Positions 10,401 through 19,046 of a DNA stretch of 50,455 bases are shown here, piece by piece. Positions within the stretch are counted from its first letter, which is position 1, and each line of letters opens with the position of its first letter. Position numbers and translations under genes: made by a program. The stretch comes from Methanomassiliicoccaceae archaeon UBA72. Lineage in GTDB: Archaea > Thermoplasmatota > Thermoplasmata > Methanomassiliicoccales > Methanomethylophilaceae. The notes beneath the pieces were generated by a model. That model saw nothing but the letters and a program-made list of their open reading frames with translations, was not told where the DNA came from and did no database searches. Location of the stretch: contig DAVO01000018.1 in assembly GCA_002509405.1 (NCBI GenBank), positions 1 through 50,455 on the forward strand, read 5' to 3'.

Positions 10401-10792
10401 TTCACGTCGGCTATTCCTTCCAGAGGTGCTACAAGTATGCCCTCTGTAAGGACCGCCAGGCCCACCCTTATGGCTCTTTCGAGCGATTTTTCAGTGCTCT
10501 CCGCCGGACGGTGGGCCATCTCTTTGGCGGCCATCAGGGAAACCAGTTCCCTGTTCTTGTACTCGGAGGTGAGGCGTCTGATGTCCTCGGCGACGCCTTC
10601 GACGTCGAATTCGTGGAGAAGCTTCTCAACACGGGACGCCAGGTCCTCCGCCTGTGGTACTTCAACAAAAGGTTCGGGGTCGATGCCTAGGATCCTGGCC
10701 TGATTAGCTACCGCATAGCATATGTCCTTCTGCCTCGAAAGTTCGGAGAAGTACTCGTACATCTCCTTGCTCGCGGCGGGACCCTCACTCAT
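7403..10792 (-). CDS. polC: DNA polymerase D large subunit (DP2)
   Basis: This 1129-residue protein is the catalytic subunit of the archaeal replicative polymerase PolD, working with the DP1 exonuclease subunit and PCNA. Recognised parts are the N-terminal PolD-specific region, FAGPIRAAGGTAQAMS near residue 150, a zinc-binding CTKCGKVTWRSWCRDC near 650, the catalytic-core segment around NCDGDEDCIILAMDALINFS near 880, and a C-terminal CVKCGEKY plus CYKCGNG zinc motif near 1050. No intein interrupts it. The last residues resemble a PCNA-interacting tail (TLSDFF). The ATG overlaps the nog1 stop by 8 nt, so the two are co-transcribed. DP1 is not in the window. Confidence 0.95.
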   Translation of the reverse strand: MSEGPAASKEMYEYFSELSRQKDICYAVANQARILGIDPEPFVEVPQAEDLASRVEKLLHEFDVEGVAEDIRRLTSEYKNRELVSLMAAKEMAHRPAESTEKSLERAIRVGLAVLTEGILVAPLEGIADVKIKKNEDGTEFVDVLFAGPIRAAGGTAQAMSVLIADVVRRELNLGRYIPTDQEIARFDEEIPLYKQSQHLQYSPTSQEIDLIVRNCPIMIDGEGTEDVEISGFRDLPRIETNNVRGGACLVIAEGLCQKAAKLKKHVDTLKIDGWDFIGKYLEAHAPAKTADDEEAVKTVQPKDTYLLDIVAGRPIFGHPLRVGGFRLRYGRARTTGLAALAFSPASMYAMEEFMAIGTQLKIERPGKACVVTPCDQLEGPIVLLDNGDLIYCATREEVQEIRKRIVSIVDSGEVLVPFGEFCENNQKLVPPGYCIEWHRQELRSKGQLPDDWKEPSYARAKEMCAELGVPLHPRYNLFWSDFDVPTLSRLRDYIADNGSFDTGNISIPLDKEIKKILENLGALHRLRNGRIAVSDRYGEPIIDCLGLSIRDGGIEKNGSFAGETPLEAVSSSAGFEVRGRGGTRVGMRMGRPEKADAREMTPSVHSLFPVGMDMDANRELISAIASSRKSASGARSSNTDIQLEVGARRCTKCGKVTWRSWCRDCEAHAVYDPKHKSFNQTGGAHTMPVNLDEELTAACELLGESRPKSLKCVKGLTSKKKVPEALEKGILRAKNGVTTYKDGTVRYDMTDIPLTHFKPKEIELTVEKAIELGYTHDWNGVPLTDPDQICELKVQDIIPPRECGDFMIKVAAFVDDELEQLYKLRRYYNVTSRGQLIGHIVFGLAPHTSGGILCRIIGYSTARGCFGHPFFHAAKRRNCDGDEDCIILAMDALINFSFSFLPDRRGGLMDAPLVLTTRLDPNEIDKEAHNVDCLREYPLELYNAAMKMADPKTIDKIMDLVAGRIGTPAQYQGLGFTNDTDSISEGPRFSAYITLESMTDKMDAQLSLAKKIRAVDERDVATRVINKHFLPDMAGNLRSFSAQKFRCVKCGEKYRRIPITGKCYKCGNGLTMTVYKGSVMKYLEVSKRIGEEYGLDDYTRERIDILEMSMNSVFNNDKVKKCTLSDFF

Positions 10793-11768
10793 CCTCTGTC
10801 ACCACCAGAGCTCTCAGCTTGTCGATGACGATGCTTTTGATAGTCTCCATATTCTCGCCTGTCTGTGCGGAGAAGAAAAGGTTGCCGCTGCCCGTCTTCA
10901 TTATGTCCGATTTACTTTCGGCAACAATAATGTCCACGCCGCCGAACCCCTCCTGCACAGACCTGAGGAGGGCGGTCTGCTTTTCCATTGAATAACCGCA
11001 TGTCTCCGACGGGTCAAGAACAAAAATCATTATGTTCGTCAGGTACCTGAGAGCGAGGACGGCCTGCTTCTCAATATCGTTGCGCTCCTCGAAGCTTCTG
11101 TCGAGAAGGCCGGGGGTATCGATTATCTGGTACTTTCTCCAGTCGTCTTCGATGTGCCCGACGATTATGCCTTTGGTGGTGAAAGGGTATGGCGCTATCT
11201 CGGGAGTTGCGGTGCTCATTGCCGTGACGAGACTGCTCTTGCCTACGTTGGGGAATCCGGCAATCACGACCGTCGGAACGTCCGCATGTATCGCCGGCAG
11301 ATGCCTGAATTTGTTCTTGGCCTCCTGAAGGAACAGCAGGTCTGAGGATATCTGGCGGATGTATGACGACATCCTGCCATAGAAGCCGCTCCTCGTAGAA
11401 TCAATGTATGAAATGTCCTTGCTGCGCCTTATCTCGCGAAGGCTTTCGTTCTTGAGCTTGTCTGTGCGTCCTGCCGCCCAGTTGAGGGCTCCCAGAGCCT
11501 TTTTGTATCGGTCTATGCCGATTATCAGGTCGACAAGCTGAGGGAAGAAGTCGTCCTCCTTGTCGATCCTGGGAAAACGGTCAACATAACCGTTGAGAGT
11601 TGTGACGACAATATCGCCTGAGGCGGTAACCTTGGCCAAAGCGGTCTTCTTCTTTCCGTCAAGCGCGTTGGTTCCGTTTTTTGAGATCTTAGCGGCTCTG
11701 CTGTAAGCCTTGTCCATCAGCTCCTCGGAAGTAAGGACGGTCGGTATTTTGCGCTCCAGGGAAGCCAT
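10785..11768 (-). CDS. Nog1-family GTPase
   Basis: This 327-residue GTPase belongs to the Obg/Nog1 group, implicated in large ribosomal subunit assembly. It has the helical N-terminal Nog1 region, then the G domain with the P-loop GFPNVGKSS, the G2-region threonines in PFTTKG, DTPGLLD as G3 and SKSD where NKxD is usual. The ATG at 11768 is chosen because the TATA-like TATAATAAA at 11790-11798 is about 26 nt upstream; a longer frame continues into the preceding gene but looks unlike any Nog1. It lies between the large surface-protein gene and polC, overlapping polC. Confidence 0.88.
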   Translation of the reverse strand: MASLERKIPTVLTSEELMDKAYSRAAKISKNGTNALDGKKKTALAKVTASGDIVVTTLNGYVDRFPRIDKEDDFFPQLVDLIIGIDRYKKALGALNWAAGRTDKLKNESLREIRRSKDISYIDSTRSGFYGRMSSYIRQISSDLLFLQEAKNKFRHLPAIHADVPTVVIAGFPNVGKSSLVTAMSTATPEIAPYPFTTKGIIVGHIEDDWRKYQIIDTPGLLDRSFEERNDIEKQAVLALRYLTNIMIFVLDPSETCGYSMEKQTALLRSVQEGFGGVDIIVAESKSDIMKTGSGNLFFSAQTGENMETIKSIVIDKLRALVVTEDE

Positions 11769-11809
11769 AAAATAGTGATGTGAATCGCGTATAATAAACA
11801 ACCCCCGCA

Positions 11810-14800
11810 TCATGACTCGCCTATGACCGCCCTTATAAGCCAGAAATCGGACTTCAGTTCCGGGTCCGCATCCATCCCGGGGGGAAGGATGGCAGAAGGG
11901 CAGTCCTCTATCAGGACTCCGGCGTTGACCGACCACTTACCCACATCTTTTCCGAAGACGGAGCACAGCCCGGAGATGTTGCTGGATATGTAGACTCCCA
12001 GTTTGACGTCCGGCACAGCGCTGTCGATAAAATTCGGCGTTTTCATCCCAGTATACGCAGTGACGGTCAGGTCAATGTTGTCATAGAGCATGGTCCCACC
12101 ATCGATGCCGTAGGGGTTGTCCATGTTGAAAAGCAGTGCTTCGATCTCTCCAACAAGATATTTGATCGCATCTCCCACGGTCTTGGAATCGATGGACAGG
12201 GCGATCCTGATACCTGTGGCCGTCGCCCCGGCCGCATCCGAAACCTCGAAGGAAATGAAGATCGAAGCTTCCACCAGACATCCGGCAATCCTATCGATGG
12301 CGGCTGTGATGGCGTCCTGTATCGCTCTCTGGATGAACTTGCTCAGATCTTCGGTGCCCTTCAGTACGCCGTCCATGTCCTCCAGGGCTTTCATTGCGGA
12401 TTCCTTGAATATATCCAGCATCTGCCCCCTGACCATGTCGCCGTTCACCAGTCCTCCGCAGTTTCCCGCCAGAGGTGTGCCCTTTGCGAACGTCCAGTCC
12501 ACAGCCCCGTCCGCTACCCTCTGCCAGGTGTAACTGCTGTTGTGGTTGTCTTTTTCCACAGGTGTCCTGTCTATTTCCACGCCCTCACGGTTTTTAAGTA
12601 TGACGCAGTCTCCGGACAAAGAGTCGTTTTTATCATTCAGCAGTCTGACATGTTTCTCCAGAACCACAAGCATCCTCTCGTGGGGGGCCATCTCGTGGTC
12701 TCCCAGCACCATTACTTTGGTCTTCTCGTTAGACCCCGCGCATATCATGAATCCGGATATGTCGACTGACCGATTCGACGAATTGTAGAGTTCCACCCAT
12801 TCCTCTCCGGAGTCTTCTCCGGCGGGATTCGATTCGAATTCGTTCACGACTACGCCGCTCTCGAAGGGAATGTTGTATTTAAGGTCCAATCCGGCATCCA
12901 GGCTTCCCTTCAGCCCGAGGGCGGGCAGAGGAATGTTCGAAAGGACGGAACCTATGCCCTCAATGTCGGAAAGGCGGACGCCTGCCTCCCTGTACTGTAC
13001 CAGGTCGGGCATAACGACGTCGAAGGAAGTTCCGCGGACATTCCCGTTAATGGTCACCAGGTGGTCGGAGGACCTCATCAACGGATCAAGATTAATGTCC
13101 AGATTCCAGTCCTCTCCCGACACCTCCGCGTCCCCCGTTATGAAATATTCTCCTCCTATGAACGAGTCCTTTTCTTTCACTGTCATGCTGCAATCGATCT
13201 CCAGTCCGCTCATCTCCCCCGACAATCTGATCATCAGAAGGTTTCTTACGCTCTTCACAAAAGAGATAACATCGGTAGAGAACGTCAGAGTGAGGCCCAT
13301 GAACGACATGCCCACGGTCTGTTTCTTCATCGTTGCGTTGAATATCAACTTGATCATATTCGCAAAACCCCCGATTGTTCTGTTCAGAAGCGTGTCAAGA
13401 TGCTGATCGATGAATTCTCGGAGCTCCATTATCGGCTCCATCACCGACTCGTAAAGCCTTTCGATGACGCTCGCCACATATTTTGACACCTCCAGCAGAG
13501 CTGTGTTGATCACTGCGACGACATCACGAACCATGGAGAATATCTTCATAAGAGGATCCAGCAGTGGCTCAAGCGCCTTTGTAAGCAGGACCCAGCCATC
13601 GCTGAAAACCGTGTTGCTGGCTTTGTAAGAGGAAACGCCCGAAAGCCCCCATCCGCTGAACACAATAATCTTTACTTCCAAGTCAACTGGTACTGTTCCG
13701 GAAAAAGAAGAGTCCTCGACGCCCATCAGGGAAGATATGGGCCCCGATCCCTTTGCGGAATAGTGTATCGTATCCTGAACGCCGGCTCTGAACACCGTGC
13801 AATACGATGCTCCCCTGCTCTCGTTGAAACCCACATAATGTACGCAGTCGGAGAGGTTATCGTTGGGACCGTAAATCCTAATGTCCGGAGACAGCAGATA
13901 GTCCGTCGATATCTTCTCCTTGAACCTTCCGTCCTCGCCTTCAAGAACAAAAAAATCATCCTTTGGTACATTTAAAACTCCGCAGTATGGGTTCATTTGC
14001 ATATTCCGGCACATCTCGTCGCAGAGGTTGATCATCCTCTCAGGGATGTCGTTCACAGTTGCAAGCATCGGCATGGCTTTCTCACAGATCATCGTCAGGA
14101 ACTTTTTAATCAGCCCGCATTGTCCGTCTGGAACACTCATCAGAGCGTCGAATCTCTTCAACATGTCCCGCGCCGCTTCCTCATATTCGGCCACGGCATC
14201 CCCTTCCAAAGATTCGGACCTAAGCGAGTCCATAAGATATCTCCTCTCCTCATCAGTCAGCTGATATGTGTCGAGCGCCCTCTCTACTCTTTCGAAATCG
14301 ACAGCATCCGCGATCCTCTTTTTCAGAACGTCCAATCCGAATGCGCTTTCAAAGTTGTCCGTAAGCTTTTTGCATATAGAGGCATAGAACGGATCGTATA
14401 TCGTCTGGCTGCGTATGGAGCTGTTAATGACCCTTTCCACATCCGAGTCGAGTTTGGAAAGGGAGCCGTTTACGGCTCTCCTCATACTCTCCGAAAACGG
14501 CTCCAGGTCCTCTCCGTCCACCGAGACGACAATCTCACCCACCGAGCGGTCAGCACCGATGTTGATGGCAGCAGTGTTCAGAATCCCTCTTATCCACTCC
14601 CGCACTTCGTTGTTCTGGAGCCTGTAATCGCTCTTGAAATTGGTCAAACCTCCCCACTTCAGAATGTCAACTTCCGGGTATTCAATGTGGGCATCATAAC
14701 CCCCGACACTGAAAGTCCTCAGTTCTCCGTCAATCTCCTTTGTGACGGCGAACTCGGGAATGTAAAAGTCCGCCGCTCTCCCGTTCCAAAGGAACCTGTA

Positions 14801-15859
14801 TTCGTCCTCAGCGTATCCCCCGGATTCCATTATCTCCCTTATGTAAGATGAAGCCGACATCGTATCCTTCCCGGTGAAGAAATTGACGACAGAGTCCCAT
14901 GCGTTCCTTATGCGGTCCGAAGCCCCGTCCAAAAAATCCACAACCAGATTCCCGCAGAAATAATCCGCCCACTGCAGAATTATGTCGTCCAGCACCGAAA
15001 TCAGCGCCTGGGCATAGATGGCGCCCAGGTCGATACTTATAGTTCCGCCGTCGGCCACCAGGCAATCGGCAAGGTCCAGGTTCCCTGTCCGTTCTTCTTT
15101 TCCGTCGATCGGGCTCCTGAAGTTGATCATACCTATCGCAGAAACACAGCTCCTGTACGATTCGTCAACGTCTTCGGCCGTGATGATCTGGTCGGTACCC
15201 ATGTTTCCAAACATCGCGGCGGAACCGTATCCGGCTATAACCCTCTGCTGTGCCAGTGCAGTCAGTTGATAGGTCATCATCTGCGAAAGCACAGACCCAT
15301 CTCCTTCAAGGTAGATTTCAAAAAGCGAACCCTGTTCGGCCAACAGAGGTAGCGCGCAGCTGCCGTCAGAAGATATGGCGATGGTTTTTTCTGCGGATCC
15401 GGAATCGCTTTCGAACCTGGCGGAGAAATGGCCGGACGCCTTAAGATACGTGGGTTTGAACCCACCGCCTTCCATTTTCATGTTCTCGGAGGTCATTCCT
15501 ACTGAAAAATCCAAGACCGTCACCATGACGCATCCGTCTGTGGACGGGAACTGCGAATCCATCCATCCTTCCGCATATCTCACGAATTTCTCTGCACGGG
15601 AAGATAATGTGCCAGAATCCGAATCTTTCCCTATGGAGGCTATAATCTCGCCCATTCCTCTGTTTACGAATATCTCGGTATCCCGTACGGCTTTTCCTAT
15701 CGAATCCATCTCTTCTTCGATGTCATCTCCGTTATCTCCGGCCTTTTCTGCCTGAGCGGCCGCAACGGTATATGCCAGGCTTACCGCCAGTATGGTGACC
15801 GCGATTATTGCGAATGGCATGTTGCCTCTGCTGTCTCCCCCGTGCGCGATTCTTCTCAT
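11810..15859 (-). CDS. Very large membrane-anchored surface protein with lamin-tail-like domain
   Basis: This 1349-residue protein was not recognised as a whole. The N terminus is basic, then RGN, then a hydrophobic stretch (MPFAIIAVTILAVSLAYTVA), which resembles an archaeal type IV pilin-like signal; most of the protein would lie outside the cell. Around residues 1000-1130 is a lamin-tail-domain pattern: VNEFESNPAGEDSGEEWVEL, then an ordered beta-rich stretch with MVLGDHEMAPHERM and a tryptophan-containing end. Long amphipathic helices lie near residues 800-870. Start at 15859 is preferred to 15898 because a TTAAT element lies about 27 nt upstream. Function is unknown; a structural or adhesion role is a guess. 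Confidence 0.75.
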   Translation of the reverse strand: MRRIAHGGDSRGNMPFAIIAVTILAVSLAYTVAAAQAEKAGDNGDDIEEEMDSIGKAVRDTEIFVNRGMGEIIASIGKDSDSGTLSSRAEKFVRYAEGWMDSQFPSTDGCVMVTVLDFSVGMTSENMKMEGGGFKPTYLKASGHFSARFESDSGSAEKTIAISSDGSCALPLLAEQGSLFEIYLEGDGSVLSQMMTYQLTALAQQRVIAGYGSAAMFGNMGTDQIITAEDVDESYRSCVSAIGMINFRSPIDGKEERTGNLDLADCLVADGGTISIDLGAIYAQALISVLDDIILQWADYFCGNLVVDFLDGASDRIRNAWDSVVNFFTGKDTMSASSYIREIMESGGYAEDEYRFLWNGRAADFYIPEFAVTKEIDGELRTFSVGGYDAHIEYPEVDILKWGGLTNFKSDYRLQNNEVREWIRGILNTAAINIGADRSVGEIVVSVDGEDLEPFSESMRRAVNGSLSKLDSDVERVINSSIRSQTIYDPFYASICKKLTDNFESAFGLDVLKKRIADAVDFERVERALDTYQLTDEERRYLMDSLRSESLEGDAVAEYEEAARDMLKRFDALMSVPDGQCGLIKKFLTMICEKAMPMLATVNDIPERMINLCDEMCRNMQMNPYCGVLNVPKDDFFVLEGEDGRFKEKISTDYLLSPDIRIYGPNDNLSDCVHYVGFNESRGASYCTVFRAGVQDTIHYSAKGSGPISSLMGVEDSSFSGTVPVDLEVKIIVFSGWGLSGVSSYKASNTVFSDGWVLLTKALEPLLDPLMKIFSMVRDVVAVINTALLEVSKYVASVIERLYESVMEPIMELREFIDQHLDTLLNRTIGGFANMIKLIFNATMKKQTVGMSFMGLTLTFSTDVISFVKSVRNLLMIRLSGEMSGLEIDCSMTVKEKDSFIGGEYFITGDAEVSGEDWNLDINLDPLMRSSDHLVTINGNVRGTSFDVVMPDLVQYREAGVRLSDIEGIGSVLSNIPLPALGLKGSLDAGLDLKYNIPFESGVVVNEFESNPAGEDSGEEWVELYNSSNRSVDISGFMICAGSNEKTKVMVLGDHEMAPHERMLVVLEKHVRLLNDKNDSLSGDCVILKNREGVEIDRTPVEKDNHNSSYTWQRVADGAVDWTFAKGTPLAGNCGGLVNGDMVRGQMLDIFKESAMKALEDMDGVLKGTEDLSKFIQRAIQDAITAAIDRIAGCLVEASIFISFEVSDAAGATATGIRIALSIDSKTVGDAIKYLVGEIEALLFNMDNPYGIDGGTMLYDNIDLTVTAYTGMKTPNFIDSAVPDVKLGVYISSNISGLCSVFGKDVGKWSVNAGVLIEDCPSAILPPGMDADPELKSDFWLIRAVIGES

Positions 15860-15950
15860 GACAGTGCGATTCTTCGCAAGCCGACTTAATGACAACAACA
15901 GCAGTTAGCATACGCAGAGCATCAGAAACGGAATGAGACCGACACCGAGT

Positions 15951-15960
15951 ATTATTAATA
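15951..15960 (+). promoter_or_regulatory. TATA-like box of the radical SAM-ferredoxin-reductase cassette
   Basis: ATTATTAATA is centred about 46 nt before the ATG at 16002, and AGAGG lies at about 15989-15993. This indicates a short leader with a Shine-Dalgarno sequence. Confidence 0.45.
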
Positions 15961-16001
15961 GAAAGAATATTACGTGTGCATTAATTCAAAGAGGATTAAC
16001 C

Positions 16002-17624
16002 ATGTCTTCGACAACACAACCTAGCGCACTCAAGAAGGGGCTTCCCAAGAAGACTGAATCGCTTTGTCCAGAATGTGGAAAAATCATAGAAGCGAACATC
16101 TATGAGAAGGACGGCAAAGTTTTCATGGACAAAGATTGTCCCGAGCACGGACATTTTTCCGATATCTATTGGTCTGATGCCAAGGCTTACCTTAGGGCCG
16201 AACACTTCGCATACGACGGAGTAGGCCTCAGAAACCCACACGACAAATCGCTCGCCGCGGGGGAGAACGTCAACTTCCTCATAGACGGAAAGAAATTCAA
16301 TCTTCTGTCCTGCACAGCCCTTGCCCTTGTAGATCTGACCAACAGGTGCAATATGAACTGCCCGATCTGCTTCGCCAACGCGAACCAGTCCGGGTATGTC
16401 TACGAACCCTCCTACGATGAGGTGGTGGCGATGATGGAGGCCCTCCGCGCGGAGGAGCCCATTAAGTGCACCGCAATACAGTTCTCCGGAGGAGAGCCGA
16501 CAGTCCATCCGAGGCTGGTGGACATAATCCGGAAGTCCAAGGAGCTGAAATTCGCACAGGTCCAGGTGGCCACCAACGGAATCGTGTTCGCAAAGGACTA
16601 CGAGAAGCTGAAAGCATGCAAAGAGGCCGGACTGAACACGATCTATCTCTCGTTCGACGGGGTAAGCGATGACGTCTACCTTCAGGCCAGGGACAGGAAG
16701 ATGTTCGACATAAAGCTGAAAGTTATCGAGAACTGCAGGAGGCTCAAAGCAGAGATCGGCCACTCCCCGTCCATCGTCCTCGTTCCCACGCTGGTAAGGG
16801 GGGTCAACGACCATCAGGTCGGGGAAATAACCAAATTTGCCTTCGACCACGCCGACGTGATACGCGGAGTAAACTTCCAGCCGGTGGCCTTCACCGGTAG
16901 GATAACAAGGGAAGAAGTCTCCAAGGGCAGGATAACCCTCACAGACCTGGTCGACAGGTTCGGCGAGCAGACCGGATACACCGAGCCGGAGGACTGGTTC
17001 CCGGTCCCAGTAGTGGCCCCGATATCCAACTTTGCTTCCGAGTTCCTGTCCCAGAACAAGGTTACTTTCACAGCCCACCCCCACTGCGGCCTGGCGACAT
17101 ATCTGTTCCAGTCCGAGGACGGAAAGGTGACGCCGCTCCCCAGGTTCGTCGACATAAAGATGTTCTCCGACGGCCTGAGCAGCATAGCGACGAAGATGGA
17201 AGATTCCAGGTTCAAGAAGATCAGGGCCATAAGCGTCCTGAGGCTTCTGAACAAATGCGTCGACAGCACCAAGATGCCTCCCGGCATGACCAAGAAGAAG
17301 TTCATCGACGCTATCACCAGCATAATGGGGAGCAAATCCAAGAAGACCCTTGCCAACTTCTCGTGGAAGATGATGTACATCGGCGCCATGCATTTCCAGG
17401 ATTCGTTCAACTACGACGTCTCCAGGGTAGAGCGCTGTGCGATCCACTACATCACGCCCGATCTGAAGGTGATACCCTTCTGCGCATACAACGGCGGGCC
17501 GGAATACCGCGCTGAAGTCGAGTCCCGTTTCTCTATTCCTCTTGCGGAATGGAAACAGAGGAACAAGGAAGAGGCAAAGGCGCTCGAAGAAGCATTGGTG
17601 GTCCCTGAAGACCAGAGGGCCTGA
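16002..17624 (+). CDS. Tes-like radical SAM protein (tetraether synthase family)
   Basis: This 540-residue protein belongs to the MJ0619/Tes group, whose characterised members join isoprenoid chains of archaeal lipids. It has a rubredoxin-like N-terminal site (C22, C25 and C46 in CPECG and DCPEHG), then the radical SAM CxxxCxxC at C116, C120 and C123 (RCNMNCPIC), GGEPT for SAM binding, and a family-typical C terminus with RCAIHY and PFCAYN. As I recall them, canonical members have a CPxxCGxC stretch just before the radical SAM motif; here that place reads VNFLIDGKKFNLLS with no cysteine. It may therefore be a paralog with one fewer auxiliary cluster. It is followed at 11 nt by a ferredoxin and then by geranylgeranyl reductase. 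Confidence 0.8.
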   Translation: MSSTTQPSALKKGLPKKTESLCPECGKIIEANIYEKDGKVFMDKDCPEHGHFSDIYWSDAKAYLRAEHFAYDGVGLRNPHDKSLAAGENVNFLIDGKKFNLLSCTALALVDLTNRCNMNCPICFANANQSGYVYEPSYDEVVAMMEALRAEEPIKCTAIQFSGGEPTVHPRLVDIIRKSKELKFAQVQVATNGIVFAKDYEKLKACKEAGLNTIYLSFDGVSDDVYLQARDRKMFDIKLKVIENCRRLKAEIGHSPSIVLVPTLVRGVNDHQVGEITKFAFDHADVIRGVNFQPVAFTGRITREEVSKGRITLTDLVDRFGEQTGYTEPEDWFPVPVVAPISNFASEFLSQNKVTFTAHPHCGLATYLFQSEDGKVTPLPRFVDIKMFSDGLSSIATKMEDSRFKKIRAISVLRLLNKCVDSTKMPPGMTKKKFIDAITSIMGSKSKKTLANFSWKMMYIGAMHFQDSFNYDVSRVERCAIHYITPDLKVIPFCAYNGGPEYRAEVESRFSIPLAEWKQRNKEEAKALEEALVVPEDQRA

Positions 17625-17635
17625 GGTTAGATAAT

Positions 17636-17806
17636 ATGACGATATTGGTAGATTTTTACAAGTGCCTCCACTGCGGTGGATGCGTAGGGTCATGCCCGAA
17701 GAACGCGATATACCTGAACGACTTCGTTCTCGAATTCAGCGATAAATGCAACTCTTGCGGAAGATGTGTCAAGATATGCCCGGTCGCGGCGCTCAGGATG
17801 GAATGA
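17636..17806 (+). CDS. Small 2[4Fe-4S] ferredoxin
   Basis: A 56-residue protein with two full cluster motifs: CLHCGGCVGSCP at residues 10-21 and CNSCGRCVKICP at 38-49. It is little more than the two motifs, as in clostridial-type ferredoxins. It lies between the radical SAM gene and geranylgeranyl reductase, 11 nt after the first and 4 nt before the second. Ferredoxin is the known electron donor for an archaeal geranylgeranyl reductase, and radical SAM enzymes also need a low-potential donor, so it probably serves one or both neighbours. Confidence 0.92.
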   Translation: MTILVDFYKCLHCGGCVGSCPKNAIYLNDFVLEFSDKCNSCGRCVKICPVAALRME

Positions 17807-17810
17807 TACA

Positions 17811-19004
17811 ATGAAGACCTACAACTGCGACATAGTGATCGTCGGTGCGGGACCCGGAGGCAGCATGGCCGCCAAGTTCTGCGCCCAGGCGGGACTGGAC
17901 ACGATCCTCATCGAAAAGAAGGCGGAGATAGGCGCTCCTCTCAGGTGCGCCGAGGGCGTATCCAAGAAATGGCTGGAAGAGGTCGGTATAGTCCCCGACC
18001 CGGCATGGATCTGCGCCGACATGGCGGGAGCCGTGATAAGGTCGCCCAGCGGATACACGTTCCAGCTGGACGAGAGCAAAGCCGGGTCCGAGGTCGGATA
18101 CGTGCTGGAGAGGCACCTTTTCGACAAGGCCCTGGCGAGGGACGCCGCCGAGGCGGGCGCCAAAATAATGATGCGCACCTCGTGCACGGACGTCATAAGG
18201 AAGGACGGCAAGCTCGTCGGCATAAAGGCCAAGAGCATGGGAGAGCCCATAGAGATCTATGCCGACTGCGTGGTGGCCGCTGATGGATACGAGTCTCAGG
18301 TGGCCAGATGGGCAGGCATCGAGACAGTGCCCAAGATGAACGACATCGACACATGCATCCAGTACAGGATGTCCAACATCGATATCGACCAGAAGTACTG
18401 CGAGTTCGTCATCGGGAACGAAATAGCGCCCGGAGGATACCTCTGGCTGTTCCCCAAGGGGAACCGCTCCGCCAACGTCGGGATCGGCGTCATGGCCAAG
18501 CGCTGCAAGAACCCCGGCGACCCCAAATACTATCTGGACAAATTCATCGCCGGCGATGACCGCCTAAAGAACGGTCAAGTCCTCGAAGTGGTGGGAGGAA
18601 TGGTCTCCACCTGCCCCGGACTCGACTCTGCCACGGCCGATAACCTCATCTTAGTCGGAGACGCGGCCAGGATAATCGACCCGATCACCGGCGGAGGCAT
18701 ATGCCACGCATGCAGGACGGGAATGTACGCTGGAAAAGTGTTGGCCGAATGCGCCAAGAAGAAAGACTTCTCCAAGGCCGCTCTCAAGCCATATGAGAAG
18801 ATGTGGCGCGACAGGATGGAGGACAAGATCTACAGGAACTGGATGGCAAAGGAGAGGCTCAACGAGCTTGACGACGATACGATTGACGATCTCATCAAGA
18901 TCATAAGCGAATCCGATATCGGGGAGGTCAATGTTTACAACCTCCTTAAGGTCATCAAGGAGAAATATCCCAAGGTCGTCGAAGGTTTCGAAGACCTGAT
19001 CTGA
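17811..19004 (+). CDS. Geranylgeranyl reductase (digeranylgeranylglycerophospholipid reductase)
   Basis: A 397-residue flavoprotein that saturates the isoprenoid chains of archaeal ether lipids at the membrane. Evidence: the FAD-binding GAGPGGS at residues 12-18, the family motif EIGAPLRCAEGVSK near residue 45, VVAADGYES near 155, and GDAARIIDPITGGGICHA near 285, the second FAD-contact motif. The length is typical. The substrate may be lipid or a prenyl precursor. It sits 4 nt after the ferredoxin gene, making a coherent lipid-reduction unit with the radical SAM protein. A hairpin follows the stop. Confidence 0.92.
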   Translation: MKTYNCDIVIVGAGPGGSMAAKFCAQAGLDTILIEKKAEIGAPLRCAEGVSKKWLEEVGIVPDPAWICADMAGAVIRSPSGYTFQLDESKAGSEVGYVLERHLFDKALARDAAEAGAKIMMRTSCTDVIRKDGKLVGIKAKSMGEPIEIYADCVVAADGYESQVARWAGIETVPKMNDIDTCIQYRMSNIDIDQKYCEFVIGNEIAPGGYLWLFPKGNRSANVGIGVMAKRCKNPGDPKYYLDKFIAGDDRLKNGQVLEVVGGMVSTCPGLDSATADNLILVGDAARIIDPITGGGICHACRTGMYAGKVLAECAKKKDFSKAALKPYEKMWRDRMEDKIYRNWMAKERLNELDDDTIDDLIKIISESDIGEVNVYNLLKVIKEKYPKVVEGFEDLI

Positions 19005-19014
19005 AAACAACTTA

Positions 19015-19046
19015 CCGGCCTCGCGGCCGGAAAGATTATTTTTTTT
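19015..19046. terminator. Bidirectional terminator
   Basis: CCGGCC (19015-19020), loop TCGC and GGCCGG (19025-19030) make a perfect 6-bp stem, followed on the plus strand by a T-rich tract. It ends the lipid cassette and lies at the 3' end of the opposing mevalonate kinase gene. Confidence 0.7.

Noticed and set aside
7403..10792. Possible intein in polC
   Set aside because: The DP2 sequence runs through its conserved segments with no insertion or Hint-type motifs.
15996..17693. 565-codon open frame opposite the Tes-like gene
   Set aside because: Antisense shadow of the radical SAM gene and part of the ferredoxin gene, with no recognisable motif.
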